64,000 nucleotides of DNA from Acetobacter sp. DsW_063 (GTDB lineage: Bacteria; Pseudomonadota; Alphaproteobacteria; Acetobacterales; Acetobacteraceae), in assembly GCF_002153745.1 (NCBI RefSeq), contig NZ_JOPL01000005.1, forward strand, positions 124,001-188,000, read 5' to 3'. Under the pieces are notes generated by a model. That model saw only the letters and a list, made by a program, of their open reading frames with translations, did not search any database and was not told where the DNA came from. The first letter of the stretch is position 1. Every line of letters starts with the position of its first letter. This document shows, one piece after another, positions 17,428 through 30,143 of this stretch. The translations under genes and the position numbers were made by a program.

Positions 17428-17838
17428 TCTCGGCGGTCTCGCACGTTATTTCGTTCCTGCGCTTGCGTGGCGGGAGCAGGGTGACGTCTCAACAACGGTC
17501 GTAAGCGACATGGCCGAGATTCATGCGGGTCGCCGGGAGCCCTCTATTCGCTCTTCCGTTTCAGCAAAAAAACGACTGTTCAGGCGCCATGACGGGTGAT
17601 CTCGCGTCGATGCGATTATCCCCGTTCTGTTCAGAACATTGTCTGCTCGTAGCTGTTCGTAGATAAGGCCCCGACCTGTTTTTTAACGAGCATCCTCATC
17701 CGATCAGCCGTTTTCGTCTGATCGAGAAATTTTCTGGCGGGAGCGCTCCATCTAGACGGACGCCCTCCAGGGGCAGGAACTCTTGGTAGGGTAGGAAAGA
17801 ACGGCGCTTCCAAAAAAACACCGTTCTCAAGAGGCTTC
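17428..17838. other. 411-bp spacer between convergent genes
   Basis: Spacer between a + strand lipoprotein gene and a - strand dikinase regulator. Overlapping short minus-strand frames here have the look of decayed coding sequence but no recognisable domain. A hairpin in 17799-17826 is listed separately. Confidence 0.4.
17799..17826 (-). terminator. Candidate terminator after the PPDK regulator gene
   Basis: On the minus strand GAACGGTG pairs with CGCCGTTC (one G-U pair) around a 12-nt loop that contains seven T's, then TTTCC. It starts 13 bp beyond the regulator stop. Confidence 0.4.
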
Positions 17839-18690
17839 TTAGCCCGGCAGTCCGGCTGGAGTCGGGTGCTCGAGAATGTCCAGAATGGCGGCGCTGGTTT
17901 CCTCGACCGACCGGCGCGTGACGTCGACTACGGGCCATCCATGCCGGGCGCAGAGGCGCCGCGCCCAGAGAAGTTCGGCGCGCACTTCTTCTGGATCGAC
18001 GTAGCGCGATTCATGCAGCGCCATATCCATGCGCGACTTGGCTGGCACCATTGACGACACGCGGGTGCGCCTTATCTCGACAAGAGAATCCGGATCGATC
18101 GTAAGGCCGATCACAGGAATTTCGAGAGCGAACAGCTCGTCCGGCAAAGGGCGTTCCATGACCAGAGGAATGTTCGCCGCCTTGATCCCGCGATTCGCCA
18201 GATAGAAGCAGGTCGGGGTCTTCGAAGACCGAGAAACTCCGACCAGAACGACGTCGGCTTCCTTGAGTTCACGGGCCTGCTGTCCGTCGTCATGCTCGAC
18301 GACGAAATGCATGGCGTCGATCCGGCGGTAATAATTGTCGTCCATCACGTACTGCCCGCCGGGGCGTCCGGAGGCGTGGGAGCCTGTAACGTCCTGCAGC
18401 AACGTAAGCGCCTGCGTCATCACGTCGAGCAATCGCACGCCCAGCCGCGCGCAACCTTCTTCAAGGTGCTGCTGCAGGTCGGGCTCGGTCAGGGAGGACA
18501 ACACAGGTCCGGGAGCGCTGGCGATGCCTGTCAGGGCCCGCCGTAACTGGTTGCGGGTGCGGATCAGGTTCCAGTGCTGAAACTCGAACTCGTGTTCAGG
18601 GAACTGGGCTACGCAGGCGCGAAGCATGGAATCGAGGGTCTGACCAGTAGCGCCGGAGACAAGGTGGAGGAGGATGCGTCTGTGGGGCAT
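17839..18690 (-). CDS. ppsR: Pyruvate phosphate dikinase regulatory protein (kinase/phosphotransferase)
   Basis: A 283-residue member of the PSRP/DUF299 family, which both inactivates PPDK by ADP-dependent phosphorylation of a Thr near the catalytic His and reactivates it by phosphate-dependent dephosphorylation. Landmarks: an N-terminal strand ILLHLVSGATGQTLDSML, and the nucleotide-binding stretch ADVVLVGVSRSSKTPTCFYLA (the conserved G-V-S-R-S-x-K-T-P). It lies downstream of ppdK on the same strand, 185 bp away, which is the expected partner. Symbol tentative because the same family also controls PEP synthase. Confidence 0.92.
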   Translation of the reverse strand: MPHRRILLHLVSGATGQTLDSMLRACVAQFPEHEFEFQHWNLIRTRNQLRRALTGIASAPGPVLSSLTEPDLQQHLEEGCARLGVRLLDVMTQALTLLQDVTGSHASGRPGGQYVMDDNYYRRIDAMHFVVEHDDGQQARELKEADVVLVGVSRSSKTPTCFYLANRGIKAANIPLVMERPLPDELFALEIPVIGLTIDPDSLVEIRRTRVSSMVPAKSRMDMALHESRYVDPEEVRAELLWARRLCARHGWPVVDVTRRSVEETSAAILDILEHPTPAGLPG

Positions 18691-18824
18691 GGGACTATCA
18701 ACAATGTTGGCTGGACGAACGCCAGTCGTGCCCGGATGTTTGCGCCAGGCAGGAGAAATCAGCGGAAACGTCCTGTTGTGAACTGGACGAAAACAATCAG
18801 AGAAAACGTGAACCCTTGACGAAG

Positions 18825-18850
18825 AAGGGCGGCGCTTGCGCGCCGCCCTT
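18825..18850 (-). terminator. GC-rich terminator after ppdK
   Basis: An 11-bp perfect stem (AAGGGCGGCGC 18825-18835 with GCGCCGCCCTT 18840-18850) with a 4-nt loop, 25 bp past the ppdK stop on the minus strand. The run following it on that strand is CTTCTTC rather than pure T, so termination may be partial and let the regulator gene be transcribed. Confidence 0.55.
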
Positions 18851-18875
18851 TCCGAAAAGCGTCAGTTCACGCCGA

Positions 18876-21551
18876 TCAGGCTGGTACTTCCGCCGCTTTG
18901 CGACGCAGCAGCGCCGCCTGCGCCGCCGCAAGGCGTGCGACAGGCACGCGGAACGGGGAGCATGACACGTAGTCGAGGCCGACCTGTTCGAAGAACGCGA
19001 TGGAGTCCGGATCGCCGCCGTGCTCACCGCAGACGCCAAGCTTGAGAGACGGCTTGGTGGAGCGGCCGCTTTCGGCGCCAAGACGAACCAGTCCGCCCAC
19101 GCCTTCGCGGTCGATCGACACGAACGGGTCTTTCGGCAGGAGGCCGTGATCGACGTAGTAGGGCAGGAACGAGCCTGCGTCGTCGCGCGACAGGCCAAGC
19201 GTGGTCTGCGTCAGGTCGTTGGTGCCGAACGAGAAGAAGTCGGCGACCTCGGCGATCTGGGCGGCAGTGATGGCGGCGCGGGGCAACTCGATCATGGTGC
19301 CGATCAGGTATTCCAGCGTCGTGCCCTGTTCGCCGAACACGGCCGCGACGACGTCTTCCGCAGCCTTGCGGGTGCGGTCGAGCTCGGTCTTCATGCCGAC
19401 CAGCGGAATCATGATCTCAGGGACGATGGCTTCTCCGGTCTCACGGGAGACGAGGATCGCCGCTTCCATGATCGCGCGGACCTGCATCGCGTAGATCTCC
19501 GGGTAGGAGATGCCGAGGCGGCAGCCACGATGACCGAGCATCGGGTTGGCTTCTGAAAGCGCGGCGCGACGGGCGCGCAGGGCTTCGACGCTCTGGCCCA
19601 GCGCCTTGGCGATGTCGACCAGCTCGGTCTCGCCATGCGGCAGGAACTCGTGCAGCGGCGGGTCGAGCAGACGGATCGTGACCGGCAGGCCGGACATGAT
19701 GCGGAAAAGCGACGCGAAATCGTCACGCTGGAACGGCAGCAGCGCGTCGATGGCGCGGGCGCGGGCTTCCGATTCGTCAGCCATGATCATCTGGCGCACA
19801 TGGCCGATGCGGTCAGGGCCGAAGAACATGTGCTCCGTGCGGCACAGGCCGATGCCTTCGGCGCCGAACTTGCGAGCGGTCTCAGCATCGTCCGGGGTCT
19901 CGGCGTTAGCGCGAACGCGCAGGCGGCGAACGTCGTCGGCCCAACCCATCAGCGTGCTGAAATCGCCGGACAGGGTCGGCGGAATGGTTGCGACCTTGCC
20001 GATATAGACAGCGCCCGTGCCGCCATCGAGAGTGATCCAGTCGCCAGCCTTCAGCACGTGGCTGCCAGCGGTCAGCGTCTGGGCCTTGTAGTCGACGTGG
20101 ATGCTGCCCGCGCCTGCGACGCAGACGCGTCCCATGCCGCGCGCGACGACGGCGGCGTGGGAGGTCATGCCGCCACGCGTCGTCAGAACGCCGCGCGCCG
20201 CGTGCATGCCGTGCACGTCCTCAGGGGAGGTCTCGATACGGACAAGAATGACGTCCTGACCCTGCGCCGCACGCTCCTCGACTTCCTCAGCCGTGAACAC
20301 GATGGCGCCAGCCGCTGCGCCCGGGGAGGCAGGCAGGCCACGAGCAAGCTGCGTGCGCTCGGCGTTCGGGTCGAGCGTCGGGTGCAGAAGCTGGTCGAGC
20401 GACGCGGGCGGAACGCGTTGGATCGCTTCTTCCTGCGTGATCAGTCCTTCGCGCGCCATGTCGATAGCGATCTTCAGAGCCGCCGCCGCCGTGCGCTTAC
20501 CCGTGCGGGTCTGCAGCATGTAGAGCGTGTTGCTCTGCACGGTGAATTCGATGTCCTGCATGTCGCGATAATGCTTTTCCAGCAGATCGCGGACGCGCAG
20601 AAGTTCGGCGTAGGCTTCCGGCAGGACGGTCTCCATCGGCCGCTGTTCGGCGGCGGCGCGGAGAGCGGACATCGGTTGCGGGGTGCGGATGCCGGCGACG
20701 ACGTCCTCGCCCTGCGCGTTCACAAGGTATTCGCCGTAGAAGATGTTTTCGCCGGTCGAGGGATCGCGCGTGAAGCAGACGCCGGTGGCGCAGTCTTCGC
20801 CCATGTTGCCGAAAACCATCGCCTGCACGTTGACCGCCGTGCCCCAGTTGGCCGGAATGTCATGAAGGCGGCGATACGTATGCGCACGCGGGTTCATCCA
20901 GGACCCGAAGACCGCGCTGACGGCGCCCCACAACTGGGCCTGCGGATCGGAGGGGAAGTGCTTGCCGGTCTCTCGGAGCACGATCTCCTTGTAGCCCTCG
21001 ACCACGTCACGCCAGCTTTCGGCGGAAATTGCGGTGTCGTCGGCCACGTTCAGAGTGCGCTTGCTCTGCTCCAGGAGATCTTCGAAGCGGTGATGGGGGA
21101 CGCCCATCACGACCGAGCCATACATCTGGATGAAGCGGCGGTAGCTGTCCCATGCGAAGCGGGCGTCGCCGGAGGAGTGCGCCAGACCTTCGACGGTCTC
21201 GTCATTCAGGCCAAGGTTGAGAACGGTGTCCATCATGCCGGGCATGGAGACGCGGGCGCCGGAGCGCACGGAAACCAGCAGAGGCGCGTTGGCGTCGCCG
21301 AAGGTCAGGCCCATCGCTGTTTCGATGCGGTGGAGCGCCGTCGCGACCTGCCCGGCGAGGTCGTCCGGATAGGCGTTGCCGTTCTCGTAAAAAGCTGAGC
21401 AGACTTCAGTGGTAATCGTGAAGCCCGGCGGTACGGGTAGCCCGATGGACGCCATTTCTGCAAGGTTGGCGCCTTTGCCACCCAGCAGATTGCGCATCCC
21501 GGCGCCGCCCTCGTTAAGGCCTCCGCCGAAGCTATATACCCATTTCGTCAT
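18876..21551 (-). CDS. ppdK: Pyruvate, phosphate dikinase
   Basis: An 891-residue PPDK (usual ~870-900), which interconverts ATP + Pi + pyruvate and AMP + PPi + PEP and would supply PEP for gluconeogenesis. The ATP-grasp N-terminal domain begins with VYSFGGGLNEG and GGKGANLAEM. The phosphohistidine domain carries GGMTSHAAVVARGMGRVCV, with the phosphorylated His and the regulatory Thr two residues before it. The C-terminal PEP-binding TIM barrel ends with FFSFGTNDLTQTTLG and CGEHGGDP. The ATG at 21551 has GGAGAG upstream on the same strand; an upstream extension of 25 residues lacks family similarity. Its regulator follows directly. Confidence 0.97.
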   Translation of the reverse strand: MTKWVYSFGGGLNEGGAGMRNLLGGKGANLAEMASIGLPVPPGFTITTEVCSAFYENGNAYPDDLAGQVATALHRIETAMGLTFGDANAPLLVSVRSGARVSMPGMMDTVLNLGLNDETVEGLAHSSGDARFAWDSYRRFIQMYGSVVMGVPHHRFEDLLEQSKRTLNVADDTAISAESWRDVVEGYKEIVLRETGKHFPSDPQAQLWGAVSAVFGSWMNPRAHTYRRLHDIPANWGTAVNVQAMVFGNMGEDCATGVCFTRDPSTGENIFYGEYLVNAQGEDVVAGIRTPQPMSALRAAAEQRPMETVLPEAYAELLRVRDLLEKHYRDMQDIEFTVQSNTLYMLQTRTGKRTAAAALKIAIDMAREGLITQEEAIQRVPPASLDQLLHPTLDPNAERTQLARGLPASPGAAAGAIVFTAEEVEERAAQGQDVILVRIETSPEDVHGMHAARGVLTTRGGMTSHAAVVARGMGRVCVAGAGSIHVDYKAQTLTAGSHVLKAGDWITLDGGTGAVYIGKVATIPPTLSGDFSTLMGWADDVRRLRVRANAETPDDAETARKFGAEGIGLCRTEHMFFGPDRIGHVRQMIMADESEARARAIDALLPFQRDDFASLFRIMSGLPVTIRLLDPPLHEFLPHGETELVDIAKALGQSVEALRARRAALSEANPMLGHRGCRLGISYPEIYAMQVRAIMEAAILVSRETGEAIVPEIMIPLVGMKTELDRTRKAAEDVVAAVFGEQGTTLEYLIGTMIELPRAAITAAQIAEVADFFSFGTNDLTQTTLGLSRDDAGSFLPYYVDHGLLPKDPFVSIDREGVGGLVRLGAESGRSTKPSLKLGVCGEHGGDPDSIAFFEQVGLDYVSCSPFRVPVARLAAAQAALLRRKAAEVPA

Positions 21552-21782
21552 GACGAGCGCTCTCTCCGAACGCGACGTGCGCCTCCCGACAGCCCTCGGA
21601 CCGGGGAGGGACTGAAAGGAAGACACGCGTCGCTGGGATTTAATATTATGTCGACTAACGTGTTTCGGTCCCGGTGAAGCATGATGCCGGGAAAGCGACG
21701 TTGCGGCAACTCACGTTTTTGGACTGATATATTTCGTTGTAAGCCGCCTTTTTGACGTCACATTTTCGCCGCGGCCGTTTCC

Positions 21783-25641
<3,859 letters not shown>

Positions 25642-26009
25642 GGCGGAAGCTGTTTCCCCTCCCACGGCGGCCGCGCTTTTTTCAAATGTGTCCGCCTGAT
25701 CGAATCTGGCGACGGGGTCTGAAGCCGAAACGCATTGTGACTGGGCGGAGCCGTTCAATCATGTTGGATCGTTTCGGCATTGCTGCCCCGTGCCAAAGCG
25801 CAAGCTGTGCGACGGCCATCCGGTTAGATGAGATAAAGGCGTCCTGCAAACAGAGAGTCAGGACGTCTTCGCAAATATGGAGACTTCTGAGGTCACGGCC
25901 TGTGGACCAGCGACGCCGCTCAAAACGGAGGCGGCCAGCCAAGGGGGCCGTGAAGGGATGTAACCGAGGTGTCCTGTGGCTGGTCATGCCCGGAAAACCG
26001 CCGCCGCTG
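25642..26009. other. 368-bp spacer between bamD and recN
   Basis: No supported gene. It contains the hairpin at 25840-25865, and presumably the recN promoter on the minus strand. A 101-codon minus-strand open frame looks like a shadow. Confidence 0.4.
25840..25865 (-). terminator. Hairpin after bamD
   Basis: CGTCCTG (25840-25846) pairs with CAGGACG (25859-25865); reading the minus strand it is followed by CCTTTATC. Seven-bp stem, short T-run, 145 bp past the bamD stop, so a modest terminator candidate that would make recN-ligA a separate transcript. Confidence 0.4.
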
Positions 26010-27035
26010 TTATTGGGCGGACGTACCCGGCACTGTCGCGCGCGTAATGGTCGGCCGGCGCGGCGTCACGGTTCCGGTGGGCGTCATGCCGTCGGCGGAG
26101 GGAAGAGTCTGGGCCGAAACGCCACCGACCGGCGCGGTGGACAGGGACGGCGGCGCGTCCGCACGACCGACGCCGCGCGCGGCTGACTGGGCGGGAGTCT
26201 CCGTGGAGCCCGCTTTCGTGTTCGGTTGAGCGCCGACCGTCGTCCCCGGCGTCGGGATATTGGGGCCAAGCAGGCGATATCTCTTCAGGTTGCTGTAGGC
26301 GTATCGATACCACTTGCTGCCCGGGTAGTTGTAGGCCAACACAGCTCCGGTCTGGCGCGCCTGATCGGTAAGGCCGAGCCGGAGATAGACCTCGACCAGC
26401 CGCTCGAGTGCTTCGGCTACGTGGTTCGTGGTCTGGTAATCCTGCACGACGTGCTGGTAGCGGTTCACAGCGCCTTCGTAGTTGTGCTGCTGCTGATAAT
26501 ACCGCCCGACGAGCATTTCCTTACCGGCGAGGTGATCGCGGCAGAGATCGATCTTGAGCTGTGCGTCGCGCGCGTATTTTGACTGAGGGAAGCGGGCGAT
26601 GACGTCTTCGAGGCGGCCCATGGCTTCCAGCGTCAGTTGCTGATCGCGCTTCACGTCGGCGATCTGCTCATAATAACACAGGGCGAGCAGGTAGAACGCA
26701 TAGGCGGAATCGGCCGATGTCGGGTGCAATTCGATGAAGCGGTCGAGCTGCTGCGCGGCTTCGGGATACTTGTCCTGCAGGTAGTAGGCGTAACCCTCCA
26801 TCAACTGGGAGTTCGCCGTGTAACCGGAGTAGGGGTAGTTCTGCTGCAACGCCTCGAATTCAGCGGCGGCGAGGCCATAACGATGCGTGCGAAGGGCGTC
26901 CACGCCGTTGTTGTACATGGTGTCGGGCGCCGCGAGTTCCGGCGGCTTCTGCTGTTCGTTCTTGAACAGCGAGCAGCCTGTGAGGAGCAACGACAAACCG
27001 CCATAGGCGGTGACTCCGGCCAGCCTCGTCGACAT
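26010..27035 (-). CDS. bamD: Outer-membrane assembly lipoprotein BamD (ComL)
   Basis: A 341-residue BamD, part of the BAM complex that inserts beta-barrel proteins. The signal ends in a lipobox LLTGC. TPR-like helices follow (MYNNGVDALRTHRYGLAAAEFEAL, YPYSGYTANSQLMEGYAYY). The last ~90 residues are Thr/Pro/Ala-rich and disordered, longer than in most homologues. The start is uncertain: ATG 27035 gives a short signal sequence, while a GTG at 27080 adds 15 basic residues that could be part of the signal. It lies between lpxC and recN. Confidence 0.93.
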   Translation of the reverse strand: MSTRLAGVTAYGGLSLLLTGCSLFKNEQQKPPELAAPDTMYNNGVDALRTHRYGLAAAEFEALQQNYPYSGYTANSQLMEGYAYYLQDKYPEAAQQLDRFIELHPTSADSAYAFYLLALCYYEQIADVKRDQQLTLEAMGRLEDVIARFPQSKYARDAQLKIDLCRDHLAGKEMLVGRYYQQQHNYEGAVNRYQHVVQDYQTTNHVAEALERLVEVYLRLGLTDQARQTGAVLAYNYPGSKWYRYAYSNLKRYRLLGPNIPTPGTTVGAQPNTKAGSTETPAQSAARGVGRADAPPSLSTAPVGGVSAQTLPSADGMTPTGTVTPRRPTITRATVPGTSAQ

Positions 27036-27214
27036 TTTATTGGGTATGCGCGAGGACGGTTTTGCCACGTATCTGCTCACTCAGGAAAACTCAATTTGCG
27101 GCTGCGCTTATAACACGGATTGTCGACGCGCATAGGCGTCGGGATCCCGCGATGGCGGAGAGAGCGCCTGCGGGCAACGCTTTCCGAAGCTGAGGAATTT
27201 TCGGCCGCTGGCCT

Positions 27215-28252
27215 TCAGGCAGCGGCGCGACGCGGTGCTGGCTGGCGGTAGGTCGGGCCCGAACCGGCCCAGCGCCAGGCCAGTGGATCGGCGAAGAGCG
27301 CGCGCAGCAGGCGGTTATTGAGGCCATGCCCGGATTTGTGTCCAGTGAACCGTCCGTGCAGCCGTGCTCCGGCGAGGTAGAGATCGCCAACGGCGTCCAG
27401 CATCTTGTGACGAACGAATTCGTCAGGCGCGCGGAGACCTGTCGGGTTCAGGATCGCTTCGTTTTCGACGACAATCGCGTTGCTCAGGGAACCGCCGCGA
27501 GCGAGGCCAACCGCGTGGAGAGCTTCTATTTCCTGACGGTTGGTGAATGTCCGTGAGAAGGCCAGTTCACGCCGAAATCCGGACTGATCAAGAGCGAGGG
27601 ACAGCGCCTGCCGTCCGATCGCGCGGGCAGGGAAATCTATGCTCATCGCGAGCGAGAGGCGTTGTGGCGCGTCCGGCGAGAGTTGGGCGAAGGCGTCGCC
27701 CTCGTCGACGCGCACGGTCTTCAGGATTTCGATCTCGCGCCGGGGAGTTTCCTGAGCGCGGACGCCAGCGCAATCGATCAGAAACACGAAGTCGGCGGAG
27801 GACCCGTCGAGCACCGGAATTTCCGGTCCGTCGACGAATATGGATGCGTTGTCGATGCCGCACCCATGGAGCGCGGCCATCAGATGCTCGATTGTAGCGA
27901 TGCGATTACCCGGTTGCTCAGCCGTGCCGATGACGGTGCTGAGGCGCGTGTCGATCACTGCGTCGTAACGCGCAGGAACGGGAGACGCGTCGAGGTCACT
28001 GCGATGAAAGACGATGCCGGACCCGGCCTCGGCGGGTTCCAGACGCAGGGAGATATTACGGCCAGTATGAAGACCGATGCCGGTGCAGGAAATGCTCTTT
28101 TGCAAGGTCTGCTGCATAGATGCGCGCTCAGCGCCGCTGCGTGTGAATGACGCGGGCAACAGGCCAACTATCGTCTTGTCGGTATTGTGCAACGATCTGT
28201 CATCGTCTGCGATCCCGGCCACGAGATCGGCTTCTAGATTGAAGCTGTCCAT
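27215..28252 (-). CDS. lpxC: UDP-3-O-acyl-N-acetylglucosamine deacetylase LpxC
   Basis: A 345-residue LpxC, the zinc enzyme that commits lipid A synthesis. Motifs are TGIGLHTG, the zinc region with IEHLMAAL (His), and a C-terminal GHKSGHGLNNRLL (His). The ATG at 28252 has a good GAGAG site and adds about 45 residues before the canonical MQQTLQKSISCTGIGLHTG; the internal ATG at 28117 has no obvious site, so the long form is favoured. It follows ftsZ, as in E. coli, behind a strong terminator. Confidence 0.93.
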   Translation of the reverse strand: MDSFNLEADLVAGIADDDRSLHNTDKTIVGLLPASFTRSGAERASMQQTLQKSISCTGIGLHTGRNISLRLEPAEAGSGIVFHRSDLDASPVPARYDAVIDTRLSTVIGTAEQPGNRIATIEHLMAALHGCGIDNASIFVDGPEIPVLDGSSADFVFLIDCAGVRAQETPRREIEILKTVRVDEGDAFAQLSPDAPQRLSLAMSIDFPARAIGRQALSLALDQSGFRRELAFSRTFTNRQEIEALHAVGLARGGSLSNAIVVENEAILNPTGLRAPDEFVRHKMLDAVGDLYLAGARLHGRFTGHKSGHGLNNRLLRALFADPLAWRWAGSGPTYRQPAPRRAAA

Positions 28253-28422
28253 TTTTTCTCTCTAGCGCGTCCGGATTTATCCAGATGTTCGGGCAGTCTT
28301 TGAAACAAAAATAGAGTTTTGCCTGCGTTGGTTCCATTCAAGGATTATTGCGGCATATTACGATCTAAGTTTCTGTTTTTGTTTGAATAATTTTTCGCGC
28401 GTGAAGAGGGAGCCGCGAGAGG

Positions 28423-28461
28423 CGAAACAAAACGGGGCCGACGACATATCGACGGCCCCGT
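28423..28461 (-). terminator. Rho-independent terminator after ftsZ
   Basis: Nine-bp perfect stem ACGGGGCCG (28432-28440) with CGGCCCCGT (28453-28461) and a 12-nt loop. On the minus strand it is followed by TTTTGTTTC. It ends the ftsZ transcript 62 bp past the stop, so lpxC likely has its own promoter in the AT-rich 28270-28420 stretch. Confidence 0.8.
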
Positions 28462-28522
28462 CATGGGTGCTCGGTGAAGCGCGCCCCGAACGCCATTGCG
28501 CAGGGGCGATGTTTGCCTGCTT

Positions 28523-30046
28523 TTAGGAAGGACGGCGCATGAAGGCAGGGATATCCAGTCCCGTGTCGTCGGGCTGGGCAGGACGCACGGTCGGAGCGAC
28601 CTGAGCGTGCGGCGCCGGGTTGATCTGAGGCGCTGCGCTCTCGGACGCGGAGTCGGCGCGGGGTTCGGCCTGACGACGAAGAGCGCCAGTGACCATGCCG
28701 AACAGGCTGCGGCCCTGCTGAGGCTCAGGCGCGCGGGCTTGCGGGGCCGGGCTGCGCGTCGCGTCGGTGAACAGGCCTGCACGCGGTGACGCCGGTCGGG
28801 CCGGGGCCTCCATATTGAAGTTCGGCGTCGGGCGCGGCGCTGACGGGTAGGTCGGCGCCACGAACGGAGCAGCCTCGCCGGTCATGGGTGAAGCATGAGC
28901 GCCGGAAGCCGGCGTCGCCGCGCGGCCGACGGGTTGCTGCGCCGTGTTCACGCCATGCGCGAAACCCGGAGCCGTGGGGGCGGCCTGTGTAACGTAGGCG
29001 CCGTCCGTGCCGGTCGCGGCGACGGGAGGCTGCTCGGCGGCGACGTTATCAACCGCCAGACGTGGACGCTGCGTCGGGATGTCGATGCCCGTAGCGACGA
29101 CCGAAACGCGGATCTTGCCATTCAGCGATTCATCGACAGCGGAACCGAAGATGATGTTCGCGTCTTCCGCGACTTCTTCGCGGATGCGGTTGGCGGCCTG
29201 ATCGACTTCGAACAGCGTCATGTCTTCGCCGCCCGTGATGTTGATCAGCAGGCCGCGCGCGCCGCCCATCGACGTGTCTTCGAGAAGTGGGTTCGAGATC
29301 GCGGCTTCGGCTGCGAGACGAGCGCGGTCGTCGCCCTCGGCCTCGCCCGTGCCCATCATTGCCTTGCCCATCTCGGCCATGACGGTGCGGATGTCGGCGA
29401 AATCGAGGTTGACGAGGCCCGGGGCCATCATCAGGTCCGTGACGCCGCGCACGCCCATGTAAAGAACGTTGTCGGCCATCTTGAACGCGTCCTTGTAGGT
29501 CGTGCGTTCATTGGCCAGACGGAAAAGGTTCTGGTTGGGGATGACGATCAGCGTATCGACATACTGTTGAAGCTCAGCGATTCCTTCGTCCGCCGCCTTG
29601 GCGCGACGCGGTCCCTCGAAGCTGAACGGCTTCGTCACCACACCTACCGTCAGGATGCCGCGTTCGCGCGCCATGCGCGCCACGATCGGCGCAGCGCCTG
29701 TGCCTGTACCGCCGCCCATGCCCGCCGTCACGAACACCATGTGCGAGCCGTCGAGGTGGCGGGCGAGTTCATCGCCAGCTTCCTCGGCTGCGGCGCGGCC
29801 GATTTCCGGCTTCGCGCCAGCGCCGAGTCCCTGAGTCAGGTGCGGGCCAAGTTGAATGCGACGATCCGCGCGCGAATGCATCAATTGCTGCGCGTCGGTG
29901 TTGGCGACGACAAACTCCACGCCCTTGAGATCGGCGAGGATCATGTTGTCCACGGCGTTCGTTCCGCCGCCACCCACGCCGATAACCGTAATCTTCGGTG
30001 TAAAGTCGGAGTGAGACTGGGGCGGCACGGTCAGGTTCAGGGTCAT
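28523..30046 (-). CDS. ftsZ: Cell division protein FtsZ
   Basis: A 507-residue tubulin-like GTPase that forms the Z-ring. The GTP signature [10 protein letters not shown] lies near residue 113, with [11 protein letters not shown] at the N-terminus. The tubulin core ends near residue 320. Then comes a long linker rich in Pro, Ala and Thr, and the conserved C-terminal peptide [13 protein letters not shown] that binds FtsA and other partners. E. coli FtsZ is 383 residues; the long linker is typical of alphaproteobacteria. It lies 97 bp after ftsA. Confidence 0.98.
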   Translation of the reverse strand: MTLNLTVPPQSHSDFTPKITVIGVGGGGTNAVDNMILADLKGVEFVVANTDAQQLMHSRADRRIQLGPHLTQGLGAGAKPEIGRAAAEEAGDELARHLDGSHMVFVTAGMGGGTGTGAAPIVARMARERGILTVGVVTKPFSFEGPRRAKAADEGIAELQQYVDTLIVIPNQNLFRLANERTTYKDAFKMADNVLYMGVRGVTDLMMAPGLVNLDFADIRTVMAEMGKAMMGTGEAEGDDRARLAAEAAISNPLLEDTSMGGARGLLINITGGEDMTLFEVDQAANRIREEVAEDANIIFGSAVDESLNGKIRVSVVATGIDIPTQRPRLAVDNVAAEQPPVAATGTDGAYVTQAAPTAPGFAHGVNTAQQPVGRAATPASGAHASPMTGEAAPFVAPTYPSAPRPTPNFNMEAPARPASPRAGLFTDATRSPAPQARAPEPQQGRSLFGMVTGALRRQAEPRADSASESAAPQINPAPHAQVAPTVRPAQPDDTGLDIPAFMRRPS

Positions 30047-30143
30047 TTACGCTTCCTTGGACGATGATGCGGCGTCGTGACCGTCACGGTACACCCCGCG
30101 AATCGGCCTGTGAATCGAAAAAATGCGTGTCTAGGCGAACATA

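Noticed and set aside
17631-17938. Minus-strand frames in the spacer after the PPDK regulator, thought at first to be an insertion-sequence remnant
   Set aside because: No transposase motif, terminal repeats or target duplication could be found.
19635-21398. 587-codon plus-strand open frame opposite ppdK
   Set aside because: Antisense shadow of a highly conserved gene in GC-rich DNA.
25642-25760. SOS (LexA) box upstream of recN
   Set aside because: No GTTC-N7-GTTC or GAAC-N7-GAAC pattern found by eye.
27124-27145. CGACGC-N6-GCGTCG hairpin between bamD and lpxC
   Set aside because: Six-bp stem with no T-run on either strand.
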